Virus record (IMG/VR): IMGVR_UViG_3300002511_000003
Location: 1 to 21,981 of that record
Source: a virus
Direction: 5' to 3' (one strand)
Length of the DNA: 21,981 nt
The stretch's first letter is position 1, and each line of letters starts with the position of its first letter. Below the pieces are notes generated by a model. The model made no database searches and was not told the origin of the DNA. It saw nothing but the letters and a program-made list of their open reading frames with translations. Below are positions 8,339 through 14,289 of the stretch, piece by piece. The position numbers and the translations under genes are program-made.

Positions 8339-8363
8339 CCAGACATATCAACAAGCGGTGAAT

Positions 8364-8397
8364 AAGCTGTGAGTTTAACGCTCACAGCTTTTTCTTT
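8364..8397 (+). terminator. Rho-independent terminator after integrase
   Basis: A 10-bp perfect stem (AAGCTGTGAG / CTCACAGCTT) with a 7-base loop is followed by a T-rich tail (TTTTTCTTT). It lies 26 bases after the integrase stop. This separates the integrase transcript from the early operon that begins at 8433. Confidence 0.85.
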
Positions 8398-8432
8398 GCC
8401 CGGATGACTTCAGGGGCATACTTGGGGTTCGC

Positions 8433-8591
8433 ATGATGCTAACCGTTGACCAAGTTGCAGAGAGATTTGAGGTGACGCCCGAAACAATTCGGCGTTGGGT
8501 TAGGAAAGGGAAAATCAAAGCGAGGAAGATAGGCTACCGGACACTCCGCTTCCGCTTGGCTGACATCGTTAAATTTGAGGAAGGACGATGA
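8433..8591 (+). CDS. Excisionase-like MerR-type HTH protein (52 aa)
   Basis: A short gene starting ATGATG and ending TGA, with its last bases overlapping the next ATG (ATGA). The product has the classic excisionase/HTH_17 layout: MLTVDQVAERFEVTPETIRR, then WVRKGKIKARKIGYRTLRF and an acidic LADIVKFEE tail. Such proteins bind DNA through a winged HTH and act as recombination directionality factors (Xis) or small regulators. The position directly after int supports Xis, but the neighbouring gene has a similar fold, so which one is Xis is open. It is the first gene of the early operon. Confidence 0.75.
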   Translation: MMLTVDQVAERFEVTPETIRRWVRKGKIKARKIGYRTLRFRLADIVKFEEGR

Positions 8592-8875
8592 CCACCGATT
8601 TCACCTATGAATATAAGAGCGGGGTCATCATGCAAGATGGCGAGGACTTGGAAATCTCCACCCTCCTTTCCATTCACGATGTGGCGGCGATCATCGGCGT
8701 ACACCACTGCACGATCCGACGATGGGTTCATGCTGACAAGCTGGATGCTTTCAAGTTTGGAGATGGCGAGACTGCCACTCTGCGATTCCGTGCATCGGAC
8801 ATTGACAAACTCCTTTTGCAGAAACTAAAAAAGAATGCCAAGAAAAAATCCAAAGATGAGCGTGCAACTCGTTAA
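8588..8875 (+). CDS. Second excisionase-like HTH DNA-binding protein (95 aa)
   Basis: The ATG overlaps the stop of the previous gene (ATGA). After an acidic leader of about 25 residues, the segment TLLSIHDVAAIIGVHHCTIR followed by RWVHADKLDAFKFG and LRFRASDIDKLL has the same HTH_17/MerR-like pattern as the preceding gene: helix-turn-helix, basic turn, wing and C-terminal helix. The tail is very basic (KKNAKKKSK). The two genes look like a tandem pair with divergent sequences. The likely role is Xis or a transcription regulator of the early operon. The last 41 bases overlap the next gene if that gene starts at 8835. Confidence 0.75.
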   Translation: MTTDFTYEYKSGVIMQDGEDLEISTLLSIHDVAAIIGVHHCTIRRWVHADKLDAFKFGDGETATLRFRASDIDKLLLQKLKKNAKKKSKDERATR

Positions 8876-9098
8876 GCTAGAGCCGCCCAGGGGAGGCTAC
8901 TGCTATATTTGCGAGGACTACGACTCTGTGGTGGTCACGGGAGATGCAGCCATTGAGCGAATGATTTGCGCGGAGTGTGCGCCGGATGCTCTTGCGATTG
9001 AGAAATTCATGTGCCTCGCCTTTCCAGAGTGGGGCATTCGCCACCCAAGACCTTACGAAACTCATATGCTAAATGTAACCCGCCAAAACTATTTATAA
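8835..9098 (+). CDS. Small Cys-rich, possibly zinc-binding protein
   Basis: The 87-aa product contains two cysteine pairs, CYIC and CAEC, about 20 residues apart. That spacing fits a small zinc-binding knuckle, after which the chain is helical and aromatic. The start is uncertain: the ATG at 8835 overlaps the upstream gene by 41 bases, while an in-frame ATG at 8856 gives a shorter overlap. Neither has a clear ribosome binding site. It ends 5 bases before recT, in the same operon. The family is not recognised; the zinc-binding proposal rests only on the Cys spacing. Confidence 0.6.
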   Translation: MPRKNPKMSVQLVKLEPPRGGYCYICEDYDSVVVTGDAAIERMICAECAPDALAIEKFMCLAFPEWGIRHPRPYETHMLNVTRQNYL

Positions 9099-9103
9099 AT
9101 CTT

Positions 9104-9847
9104 ATGACACAAGCACTAACAAAGAGTACGAAGAAGCTGCAAGACTTGATCGGCAGCGACAAGTTCAAGGAGCAGATGGCCCTTGCATTACCAAAGCACC
9201 TCACGCCAGACAGAATGGCGAGGGTAGCCCTTACAACACTACTAAAGACACCCAAGCTGGGCGAGTGCGATCCGGCTAGTGTGTTGCAAGCCCTAATGAC
9301 TTGCAGTCAGCACGGCATTGAGCCGGATGGTCGCCGCGCCCACCTCATCCCCTACGGCAACCAATGCCAGTTGATAATTGACTACAAAGGCATCGTTGAA
9401 TTGGTCATGCGTTCGGGTAACATAAGTTACATCCATGCAGACGTAATCTATGCCAATGACGATTTTGAGTATGATCGGGGCGAATTAAAGGCCCACAAAT
9501 ACGATCTGGGCGAAGATAGAGGGGAGTTGGTAGGTTGCTATGCCCTCTGTCGCTTTAAAGACGGTACGGAGAAATGCGAGGTGATGAGCAAGGCCGAAGT
9601 GGAAGCAATCCGCAATCGGAGCAAGGCTGGCAAGAGCGGCCCTTGGGTAACGGATTGGAATGAGATGGCCAAGAAAACCGCCTTTCGCCGCCTGTCAAAA
9701 TGGCTCCCCATGGATGGAGAGATCCGCGAGGCGTTTGAATCGGATGACACCCAATTCAAGTTCAACAAGCCCCAGCGTGCTACTGCCACCCATTCAGATA
9801 TGTTTACAGAAGATGCCGTGAAGGTTGCCGAGGAGGCATCGCCGTGA
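9104..9847 (+). CDS. recT: RecT-family single-strand annealing recombinase
   Basis: The start at ATG 9104 gives MTQALTKSTKKLQDLIGS; the open frame extends upstream, but that part overlaps the Cys-rich gene and is not coding. The protein shows the RecT pattern: RMARVALTTLLKTPKLGECD, then SVLQALMTCSQHGIEPDGR and AHLIPYGNQCQLIIDYKG. Further on is WNEMAKKTAFRRLSKWLP, and the length of 247 aa is normal. RecT anneals complementary single strands during phage recombination and replication, working with a partner exonuclease. The next gene (GTGA overlap) encodes a RecB/Cas4-like nuclease, which fits such a pair. Confidence 0.93.
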   Translation: MTQALTKSTKKLQDLIGSDKFKEQMALALPKHLTPDRMARVALTTLLKTPKLGECDPASVLQALMTCSQHGIEPDGRRAHLIPYGNQCQLIIDYKGIVELVMRSGNISYIHADVIYANDDFEYDRGELKAHKYDLGEDRGELVGCYALCRFKDGTEKCEVMSKAEVEAIRNRSKAGKSGPWVTDWNEMAKKTAFRRLSKWLPMDGEIREAFESDDTQFKFNKPQRATATHSDMFTEDAVKVAEEASP

Positions 9848-10926
9848 GCAGTAACGGCGATCTCCGAGGTGGTTGGCCAAGTGCTTCCGCGATTGAGAAC
9901 TTGAGCCTCTGCCCCGGAGCCTTCACGGCACAGAAAGACATCAAAGAGGATCAGATGAGCTTTGATGCCGTGAAAGGCATCCGCATCCATAGCTACTTGG
10001 AAGGCAAGCAGGAAATAATACTGGATGTTGCCGAGCAGGATATTGCTGATGAACTGGAAGCCAAGCGTGAGCTTTTGGAAGCCGAGGTTTTCCCTCGCGC
10101 AAAGAAAGTCATTACGGTGATGAAAGAGCATCGCCTTTGGCTCTCGCCCCCAGCCACTCCTGCTCAACTCAACTACAGCGGCATGGCTGACCAAATCACC
10201 ATTCAAGGTTCAACCGCTTTGATTGTGGACTACAAGACAGGTCGTGGAGAGGTGACGCCCAGCAGACGCAACCTTCAGCTACTGGCTCTCGCCGTGCTGC
10301 TCAAGGCGAACTTTCCCAAGGTGCGCAAGATTCATGCCGCCATCCTTCAGACGCGGGAGCCTGTGGAGGTGGCAACCTTCAACGCCAAGCAGTTGCGGGA
10401 CGGCAAGGAATTGATTTTGAATATCCTTGAGCTTGCCCTAACGCCCTCGGCGCGAAGGTTCGCTGGGGAGAAGCAATGCAAGTGGTGCAAGTACAAGACC
10501 CAATGCCCCGAAGCAATGGGAGCCATGCTCACGCTGGTGCAGGTCACAGAGTTAAGCGACCCCACAAGATTCGCGGAGCTACTGGATTATGTTGGTGTAG
10601 CCAAGAAGCTCATCCCTGAGATTGAGAAGAAGGCTCGGGAGACGCTGGACAATGATCCTTACTCAATTCCTGGCTATAAGATTGCCGAGGGAAGGAAGCG
10701 CAGGAAGATCACAGATAGCCAAGAGGCTTTCAACCGATTGCGCGAAGACAAGCTCATCTCCCAAGAAGACTTTCTCAAAGCCGTGAAGGTATCTGTTCCC
10801 CAAATTGAAAGCGGGGTAGTGGCTACCACTGGCAAGAAGAAGAGCGAGGCGTACAAGGCTGTGGCCGATTCATTGGAGGATTTAATTGAAACAACAACAG
10901 ACCAACCAAGATTAGTGAAAGAATAA
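9844..10926 (+). CDS. PD-(D/E)XK exonuclease of the RecB/Cas4 type with four-Cys cluster
   Basis: It starts with GTG overlapping the recT stop (GTGA). Nuclease motifs are in order: GIRIH with H49, GMADQI with D116, IVDYKTG with D129 and K131, and the QL motif with Q145. Four cysteines (C23 in LCPGAF, and C212, C215 and C221 in CKWCKYKTQC) match the iron-sulfur cluster arrangement of Cas4 and AddB-type nucleases. The C-terminal 130 residues are an extra helical region. It probably resects DNA ends so that RecT can load. No CRISPR array or other cas gene is present, so a Cas4 adaptation role is not indicated. Confidence 0.88.
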   Translation: MSSNGDLRGGWPSASAIENLSLCPGAFTAQKDIKEDQMSFDAVKGIRIHSYLEGKQEIILDVAEQDIADELEAKRELLEAEVFPRAKKVITVMKEHRLWLSPPATPAQLNYSGMADQITIQGSTALIVDYKTGRGEVTPSRRNLQLLALAVLLKANFPKVRKIHAAILQTREPVEVATFNAKQLRDGKELILNILELALTPSARRFAGEKQCKWCKYKTQCPEAMGAMLTLVQVTELSDPTRFAELLDYVGVAKKLIPEIEKKARETLDNDPYSIPGYKIAEGRKRRKITDSQEAFNRLREDKLISQEDFLKAVKVSVPQIESGVVATTGKKKSEAYKAVADSLEDLIETTTDQPRLVKE

Positions 10927-10928
10927 TT

Positions 10929-11273
10929 ATGGAAGAAAAAAGAAAGTTACAACCGGGCCGCTTCAGCATCTACCAACAGGTAGAGAAGAAGATTGAGAAA
11001 CCAACCTACCCAGACTTTAAGGGACTGTGGAACGATGGGGGCAACCTCAAGAGTATATCCTTTTGGATCAACGGCACGCTCGGCTCCGAAGGCTTCTCCA
11101 TCTCCGGTTCCATAGAGGATTTCAAGGATTACTCAAAGAAGCCCATGTCCGAGGCCGACTCCAAGAAAGCGTTCAGCACTTTGATTGAGAGTCTTGAAGA
11201 AGGAGAGCCGCCCACGCCTGTGGAGCAAAGCCTACCAGCCCCCAAAGCCGAAGAGGATGATGTACCGTTTTAA
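10929..11273 (+). CDS. Candidate single-stranded DNA-binding protein with acidic tip
   Basis: The 114-aa product starts 2 bases after the nuclease stop. The N-terminal two thirds is predicted beta-rich (LWNDGGNLKSISFWINGTLG). The protein ends in a Pro/Glu-rich linker and the tip EEDDVPF, which closely resembles the DDIPF C-terminal tip that bacterial and phage SSB proteins use to recruit partners. The place beside RecT and its nuclease agrees. The N-terminal part does not match an SSB OB-fold that I can recognise, so SSB-like function is inferred mainly from the tip and context. Confidence 0.55.
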   Translation: MEEKRKLQPGRFSIYQQVEKKIEKPTYPDFKGLWNDGGNLKSISFWINGTLGSEGFSISGSIEDFKDYSKKPMSEADSKKAFSTLIESLEEGEPPTPVEQSLPAPKAEEDDVPF

Positions 11274-11950
11274 TGTCAGGGGTTATTGACAGTTACGGTT
11301 TTATGCAGCTTGACCCGTTCATCCGGTGCAACTCGCACTGGGTAAGGGACTTCTTTCCGGTGGATGATGCGGAGACGCTCAAGGATGCCAACCGGACGGG
11401 AGCCTACAAGCATCAGGAGATCGTAAAGGTGCTGCCGAACTATACCGAGCGAGAACTTTTGCGGCTCACGGAGAAGGAGGAGTTGCGGAGGGAGAAGGCG
11501 CATGGGGTTGGGCGTGAATATGTAAACTGGCGTTGGGTTAGGCGTGAGATTGAAAGAGATGCTAGGTCGTACCGGAAGGAACAGGCCGCGAGCCGCAAGG
11601 GCAAGTCCTCAAGGGCAAGATACAAGCCGACTGATGGAGTGCTGGGGTACTCCCCTCCCGAACCTAGTTGGGGAGATGGGCGAACAAGTTGGGTGGAGGC
11701 GTACCCTGAAACTTGGGATCACCTCACATTCCAGGATACCCAGCTGGTCAAGAGCCTTGCCAACCCTAACCGCCATGACCCTCCGCAAGTCAATAAGCTG
11801 ATAGAGGAAATTAAAGTCACCCTCAAGGCGGAGATGCTGAAGGCTTACCAACCCAAACAAGTCGCCCAAGTGTGGAAGAACTTCTTTGCCGCTCTGGAGG
11901 GGATAGCTCCACTGCGGGAGAAGCTGAGAGAGATTAACTATGAAATTTAA
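11273..11950 (+). CDS. Hypothetical 225-aa protein in the replication operon
   Basis: The ATG shares one base with the previous stop (TAATG). The central part is strongly basic and helical (RRREIERDARSYRKEQ-like charge pattern around residues 80-115), then a Pro/Trp/Gly-rich linker, then a helical C-terminus. I see no catalytic motif. Operon position among recombination and replication genes suggests a DNA-related role, such as a primosome or helicase-loader-like component, but there is no direct evidence. Its end overlaps a 37-codon ORF by 11 bases. Confidence 0.6.
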   Translation: MSGVIDSYGFMQLDPFIRCNSHWVRDFFPVDDAETLKDANRTGAYKHQEIVKVLPNYTERELLRLTEKEELRREKAHGVGREYVNWRWVRREIERDARSYRKEQAASRKGKSSRARYKPTDGVLGYSPPEPSWGDGRTSWVEAYPETWDHLTFQDTQLVKSLANPNRHDPPQVNKLIEEIKVTLKAEMLKAYQPKQVAQVWKNFFAALEGIAPLREKLREINYEI

Positions 11951-12053
11951 CCGGCACGCAGCGGTCTACTGGGTTCGCCTCCTAGCTAGGCGGGGTGCAT
12001 CCACTCCGGCTATTCAAAAACCCACGTTGCGTGTCGGTGCTTTTAACAAGTGA
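11940..12053 (+). CDS. 37-aa basic ORF, possible coupling peptide upstream of the methyltransferase
   Basis: An ATG inside the end of the previous gene opens a frame of 37 codons that ends TGA at 12051-12053. The stop is overlapped by the GTG start of the methyltransferase and directly followed by the ATG of the nested frame (GTGAATG). The peptide is basic (RLLARRGAS, KPTLRVG). A 5-bp hairpin (11976-11992) lies within it. There is no ribosome binding site for the methyltransferase, so terminating ribosomes may supply its translation. Whether the peptide itself has a function is unknown. Confidence 0.45.
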   Translation: MKFNRHAAVYWVRLLARRGASTPAIQKPTLRVGAFNK

Positions 12054-12874
12054 ATGAACGACGAAAACACATTGATCTCTTCAGCGGGATCGGAGGATTC
12101 GCCCTTGCAAGCAATGCTGCCGGGTTTTCCACCAGCGTGTTCTGCGAGTCCGACCCCTACGCCACCAGAGTCCTCAAGCGACATTGGCCCACCGTCCCAA
12201 TCATCAAAGACATCCGAGAGTTTGACGGCACAAGATGGCGAGGGGCCGACCTCCTCACAGGCGGATTTCCTTGCCAACCTTTCAGTCAAGCCGGGGAGCG
12301 ACGAGGCGAGGAGGATGACCGTGCGCTCTGGCCTGAAATGTTCAGAGTTATTAAAGAAGCAAGACCCGATTTCGTGCTTGCAGAGAATGTTGCTGGCCTC
12401 ATCAACATGGCACTCGACGATGTGCTTTCTCAACTGGAAGGCGAAGGGTACTCCACGGGGACGGTTGTACTTCCAGCTTGCTCCCTCAACGCCCCGCACA
12501 GACGAGACAGGGTGTGGATACTTGCCCACGCCGACAGCATCCGATGCGAACACCCACTGGAACGACAAGATTCGTTACGACAGTCTATCAGCGGAAATAA
12601 ACAGACAACGGGACGACCCCAACAGGATGTGGCCCACGCCAACAAGTCGAGATTGGAAGGATGGTCGCAAACCTTACGACAGAAAGAAGGACGGAACAGC
12701 GACACAGGACACACTGGGGAGAACTCTAGCTGCGATGGGCGAGACAACCAATGGAGCGTTGAACCCAACGTGGGTCGAGTGGCTCATGGGATACCCTCTC
12801 GGACACACAGACTTAAAGCCCTCGGAAACGCCATCGTCCCACAAGTAGCTTATGAAATACTAAAAAGAATATGA
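12050..12874 (+). CDS. dcm: DNA (cytosine-5) methyltransferase, Dcm-like
   Basis: The 274-aa protein carries the C5-methyltransferase motifs in order: I, DLFSGIGGF (9-17); IV, GGFPCQPFS with catalytic C75; VI, ENV (112-114); VIII, RRDRVW (151-156); and IX/X, RLKALGNAIVPQ (254-265). The target-recognition part (about 158-250) is short and low in complexity, with AHAD and AHAN repeats and VGRVAHGIP. It methylates cytosine C5 in a short site, probably protecting phage DNA from restriction. No cognate endonuclease is nearby. The start is GTG at 12050, overlapping the stop of a 37-codon ORF, and the end overlaps the next ATG (ATGA). A second long frame is nested inside at +1. Confidence 0.93.
   Translation: MNERRKHIDLFSGIGGFALASNAAGFSTSVFCESDPYATRVLKRHWPTVPIIKDIREFDGTRWRGADLLTGGFPCQPFSQAGERRGEEDDRALWPEMFRVIKEARPDFVLAENVAGLINMALDDVLSQLEGEGYSTGTVVLPACSLNAPHRRDRVWILAHADSIRCEHPLERQDSLRQSISGNKQTTGRPQQDVAHANKSRLEGWSQTLRQKEGRNSDTGHTGENSSCDGRDNQWSVEPNVGRVAHGIPSRTHRLKALGNAIVPQVAYEILKRI
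12054..12848 (+). CDS. 264-aa ORF nested in dcm in the +1 frame (dual-coded candidate gene)
   Basis: The ATG is 4 bases after the dcm GTG and the frame stays open to 12848, entirely inside dcm. The product has features I recall from separately annotated phage proteins found near C5 methyltransferases: CFLNWKAKGTPRGRLYFQL, then ETGCGYLPTPTASD, WPTPTSRDWKDGR and LNPTWVEWLMGYPLGHTDL. The N-terminal 65 residues are Ser/Pro/Thr-rich and look disordered. The same nucleotides give AHAD/AHAN in Dcm and LPTPT/WPTPT here, and RVAHGIP versus VEWLMGYP. It may be a real second protein, or a conserved shadow of dcm that has been annotated elsewhere. Length alone is weak support, because antisense frames up to 222 codons also occur in this window. 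Confidence 0.5.
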   Translation: MNDENTLISSAGSEDSPLQAMLPGFPPACSASPTPTPPESSSDIGPPSQSSKTSESLTAQDGEGPTSSQADFLANLSVKPGSDEARRMTVRSGLKCSELLKKQDPISCLQRMLLASSTWHSTMCFLNWKAKGTPRGRLYFQLAPSTPRTDETGCGYLPTPTASDANTHWNDKIRYDSLSAEINRQRDDPNRMWPTPTSRDWKDGRKPYDRKKDGTATQDTLGRTLAAMGETTNGALNPTWVEWLMGYPLGHTDLKPSETPSSHK

Positions 12875-13224
12875 AAACAAAAACGAAACAGGAACAGATC
12901 GCAGAGATTGTCAAAGCTGTGGCAAAGGTCACTGGCGTCAGCGAGCAAACCATGATGTCCAGACTCCGAACAGATGAAGCTGTGGAAGCACGGTGGATAT
13001 GCTGGCATTACATCCATTGCCACATGGGCCTTCAATGCGCCGTAATAGGCCGTAGGTGGGGCAAAGGGGTGAACCATGCCACTGTCATCCATGGGCTGAA
13101 ACAAATCGCTTACAAACTCATGTACGCACGCGATTGGGACTTGCGCCCGATGATGGAAGATGTGGCGGAAGTGCTGAAGATTGAGCCGAAGTTGCCCAAG
13201 GCGCAGGTCAGGGAGGTAGCTTGA
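12871..13224 (+). CDS. Stand-alone DnaA domain IV-like DNA-binding protein
   Basis: The start overlaps the dcm stop (ATGA). The 117-aa product matches the C-terminal DNA-binding domain of the replication initiator DnaA. It has a helix with VTGVSEQTMMSRLRTDE, then VEARWICWHY and MGLQCAVIGRRWGKG, and the DnaA signature NHATVIHG (residues 68-75). The ATPase domain of DnaA is absent. Known DnaA domain IV binds the 9-mer TTATCCACA through this HTH. The protein could direct replication factors to phage sites or compete with host DnaA; both are inferences. The next gene begins immediately after the stop. Confidence 0.8.
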   Translation: MKTKTKQEQIAEIVKAVAKVTGVSEQTMMSRLRTDEAVEARWICWHYIHCHMGLQCAVIGRRWGKGVNHATVIHGLKQIAYKLMYARDWDLRPMMEDVAEVLKIEPKLPKAQVREVA

Positions 13225-13526
13225 ATGGCGATAAGGATAGTGGTCAAGCAGCCCATCCCAAGCCTCAACCGGCTATTAGCATTGGGGCCGTGGGCGAGGA
13301 AGAAGCTGAAGGAGGATATCTTCAAAGAAATCTGGTACGCATTACTTCCTACAGATGCAGACTCCTTGACCCTGACAACCTTGCTGGAGGCTGCAAATAC
13401 GCGATTGACGCGATCAGGAAAGCGAAAGTCATCAAAGACGACAGGGAAAAAGACATCCGGCTTGAAATCTTCCAAGTCAAAGTCAAAACGCGGAAAGAGG
13501 AAAAAACGGTGATTGAAGTGGAATGA
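13225..13526 (+). pseudogene. rusA: RusA-like Holliday junction resolvase split by a frameshift
   Basis: The N-terminal part is in the frame that starts ATG 13225 after GAGG: IPSLNRLLALGPWARKKLKE and DIFKEI. This matches RusA-type N-termini. The C-terminal part, with the catalytic acidic motif (RLLDPDNLAGG, DAIRKAKVIKDD and a trailing beta strand), is in the frame one base back (-1), which ends at 13526. The join falls near 13325-13335. Either frame alone gives half a resolvase and half a Lys/Ser-rich or meaningless sequence. I see no canonical slippery heptamer there, so a one-base deletion or sequencing error is more likely than programmed frameshifting. RusA resolves Holliday junctions in phage recombination. 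Confidence 0.7.
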
Positions 13527-13675
13527 CTGAATACGATTTTAGTGAGGACGAGCTTCACGATGAGCCGGTCAACAAATGCCCGGAGTGCGGGACAATGCGA
13601 TGGTTTGAATCGGGCAGCAGCAATATGCTCGCTTGCCATGAATGTGGGTACGGAGAAAGGGAAGAGGATGAGTAA
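13523..13675 (+). CDS. 50-aa zinc-ribbon protein
   Basis: The ATG overlaps the stop of the RusA C-terminal frame (ATGA). That is good evidence that this frame is translated through to its end. The product has an acidic N-terminus, CPECG (19-23), a short beta hairpin and CHECG (38-42), then an acidic tail. Two CxxC knuckles 15-20 residues apart define a minimal zinc ribbon. Such small phage proteins are usually annotated as hypothetical. It overlaps the start of the Lar-like gene by 8 bases. Confidence 0.7.
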   Translation: MTEYDFSEDELHDEPVNKCPECGTMRWFESGSSNMLACHECGYGEREEDE

Positions 13676-14120
13676 AGAAACAAGAATAAACATAGCCGAA
13701 GTAGACTTACTGCCCTGCCCGTTTTGCGGGGGCAAACCTGAAACAGACTTCTGGGAAGGAGACGACAAGAATGCAGATTCTTTCACCATCGGATGCCTTG
13801 ATGGGTGTTGCCATTTAAGCGATCCGCTTCCAGAGGAGTTGGTGAATGAATGGAATACGCGAGAGGGCAAGCTATTGGTGGAACAAGTGCCGGAAGTGGT
13901 TGGCAAATTCAGGATGGCTTACCATGGCACGTATGTCGCCATAAACATATTTCAGGAAATGCGGGAGGTGGCGGATTGGATGGCTAAAGTGATGAAGCCA
14001 GAGAACGCTAATGAATACGAAGACCCCTCTAACGAGAGAATGACGCTTAAAGACCTGTCCTATCAGCTTGAAAGCCTTGGCTGGGTTCGGAAGGAAGATG
14101 AAGAAAAGCGCGACACTTGA
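13668..14120 (+). CDS. Lar-like restriction alleviation family protein with C-terminal extension
   Basis: I chose ATG 13668 (MSKETRIN, after GGGAAG). The frame is open further upstream, but that part overlaps the zinc-ribbon gene. Residues 13-60 match the Lar/restriction-alleviation zinc-finger pattern: LLPCPFCGGKP, then IGCLDGCC, then a helix ending VNEWNTR. Lar of the Rac prophage modulates type I restriction to protect unmodified DNA. This protein has about 85 extra residues after the domain, with no motif I recognise. Together with the orphan methyltransferase it suggests an anti-restriction strategy. Family membership is fairly sure, the activity is not. Confidence 0.75.
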   Translation: MSKETRINIAEVDLLPCPFCGGKPETDFWEGDDKNADSFTIGCLDGCCHLSDPLPEELVNEWNTREGKLLVEQVPEVVGKFRMAYHGTYVAINIFQEMREVADWMAKVMKPENANEYEDPSNERMTLKDLSYQLESLGWVRKEDEEKRDT

Positions 14121-14289
14121 GGAATGGGAGAACATAGCTCGCAAGATGCTCGCAGACCCTCATGCAAGCAGGAGTGAAGTGGATAGTGTGCTGATCGGAA
14201 TAACCAGGAGTAGGGATGAATGGCTAAAAGAGGAATTAACAAAGAAACGCAAGAAGGCGTGGACGTTCGGTGGGGGTCAAAGAAAATAA
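14098..14289 (+). CDS. Hypothetical 63-aa basic protein
   Basis: Start ATG 14098 follows GGAAGGAAG and overlaps the Lar-like gene by 23 bases. The product is helical and charged (LEEWENIARKMLADPH, then a Lys/Arg-rich tail KKRKKAW). No domain is recognised. Its 3' part overlaps the small membrane-protein ORF by 70 bases in another frame, so one of the two may be translated weakly or start later. Confidence 0.5.
   Translation: MKKSATLEEWENIARKMLADPHASRSEVDSVLIGITRSRDEWLKEELTKKRKKAWTFGGGQRK

Noticed and set aside
8404-8436. 10-codon leader ORF whose stop overlaps the start of the first excisionase-like gene (ATGA)
   Set aside because: Too short to judge and without a clear ribosome binding site. 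It may be chance, although it could couple translation.
9538-10206. 222-codon open frame on the minus strand
   Set aside because: It is antisense to recT and the nuclease gene, whose motifs are unmistakable. It has no recognisable motif and no operon context.
9844-10926. Cas4 of a CRISPR system
   Set aside because: The four-Cys RecB-like nuclease resembles Cas4, but no CRISPR repeats, cas1 or cas2 are present, and pairing with RecT indicates phage recombination.
11951-12049. tRNA-like T-arm (CTGGG-TTCGCCT-CCTAG)
   Set aside because: A 5-bp stem with a TTCGCCT loop can be drawn, but no matching 5' acceptor, D-arm or anticodon arm is found upstream. The segment lies in a small reading frame.
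12014-12568. 184-codon minus-strand frame opposite dcm
   Set aside because: Antisense shadow with no recognisable motif. It shows that long open frames arise by chance in this region, which tempers the nested-gene claim.
13225-13526. Programmed -1 frameshift in rusA
   Set aside because: The shift direction fits, but there is no X XXY YYZ slippery heptamer or clear downstream structure near the join, so it is kept only as a minor alternative.
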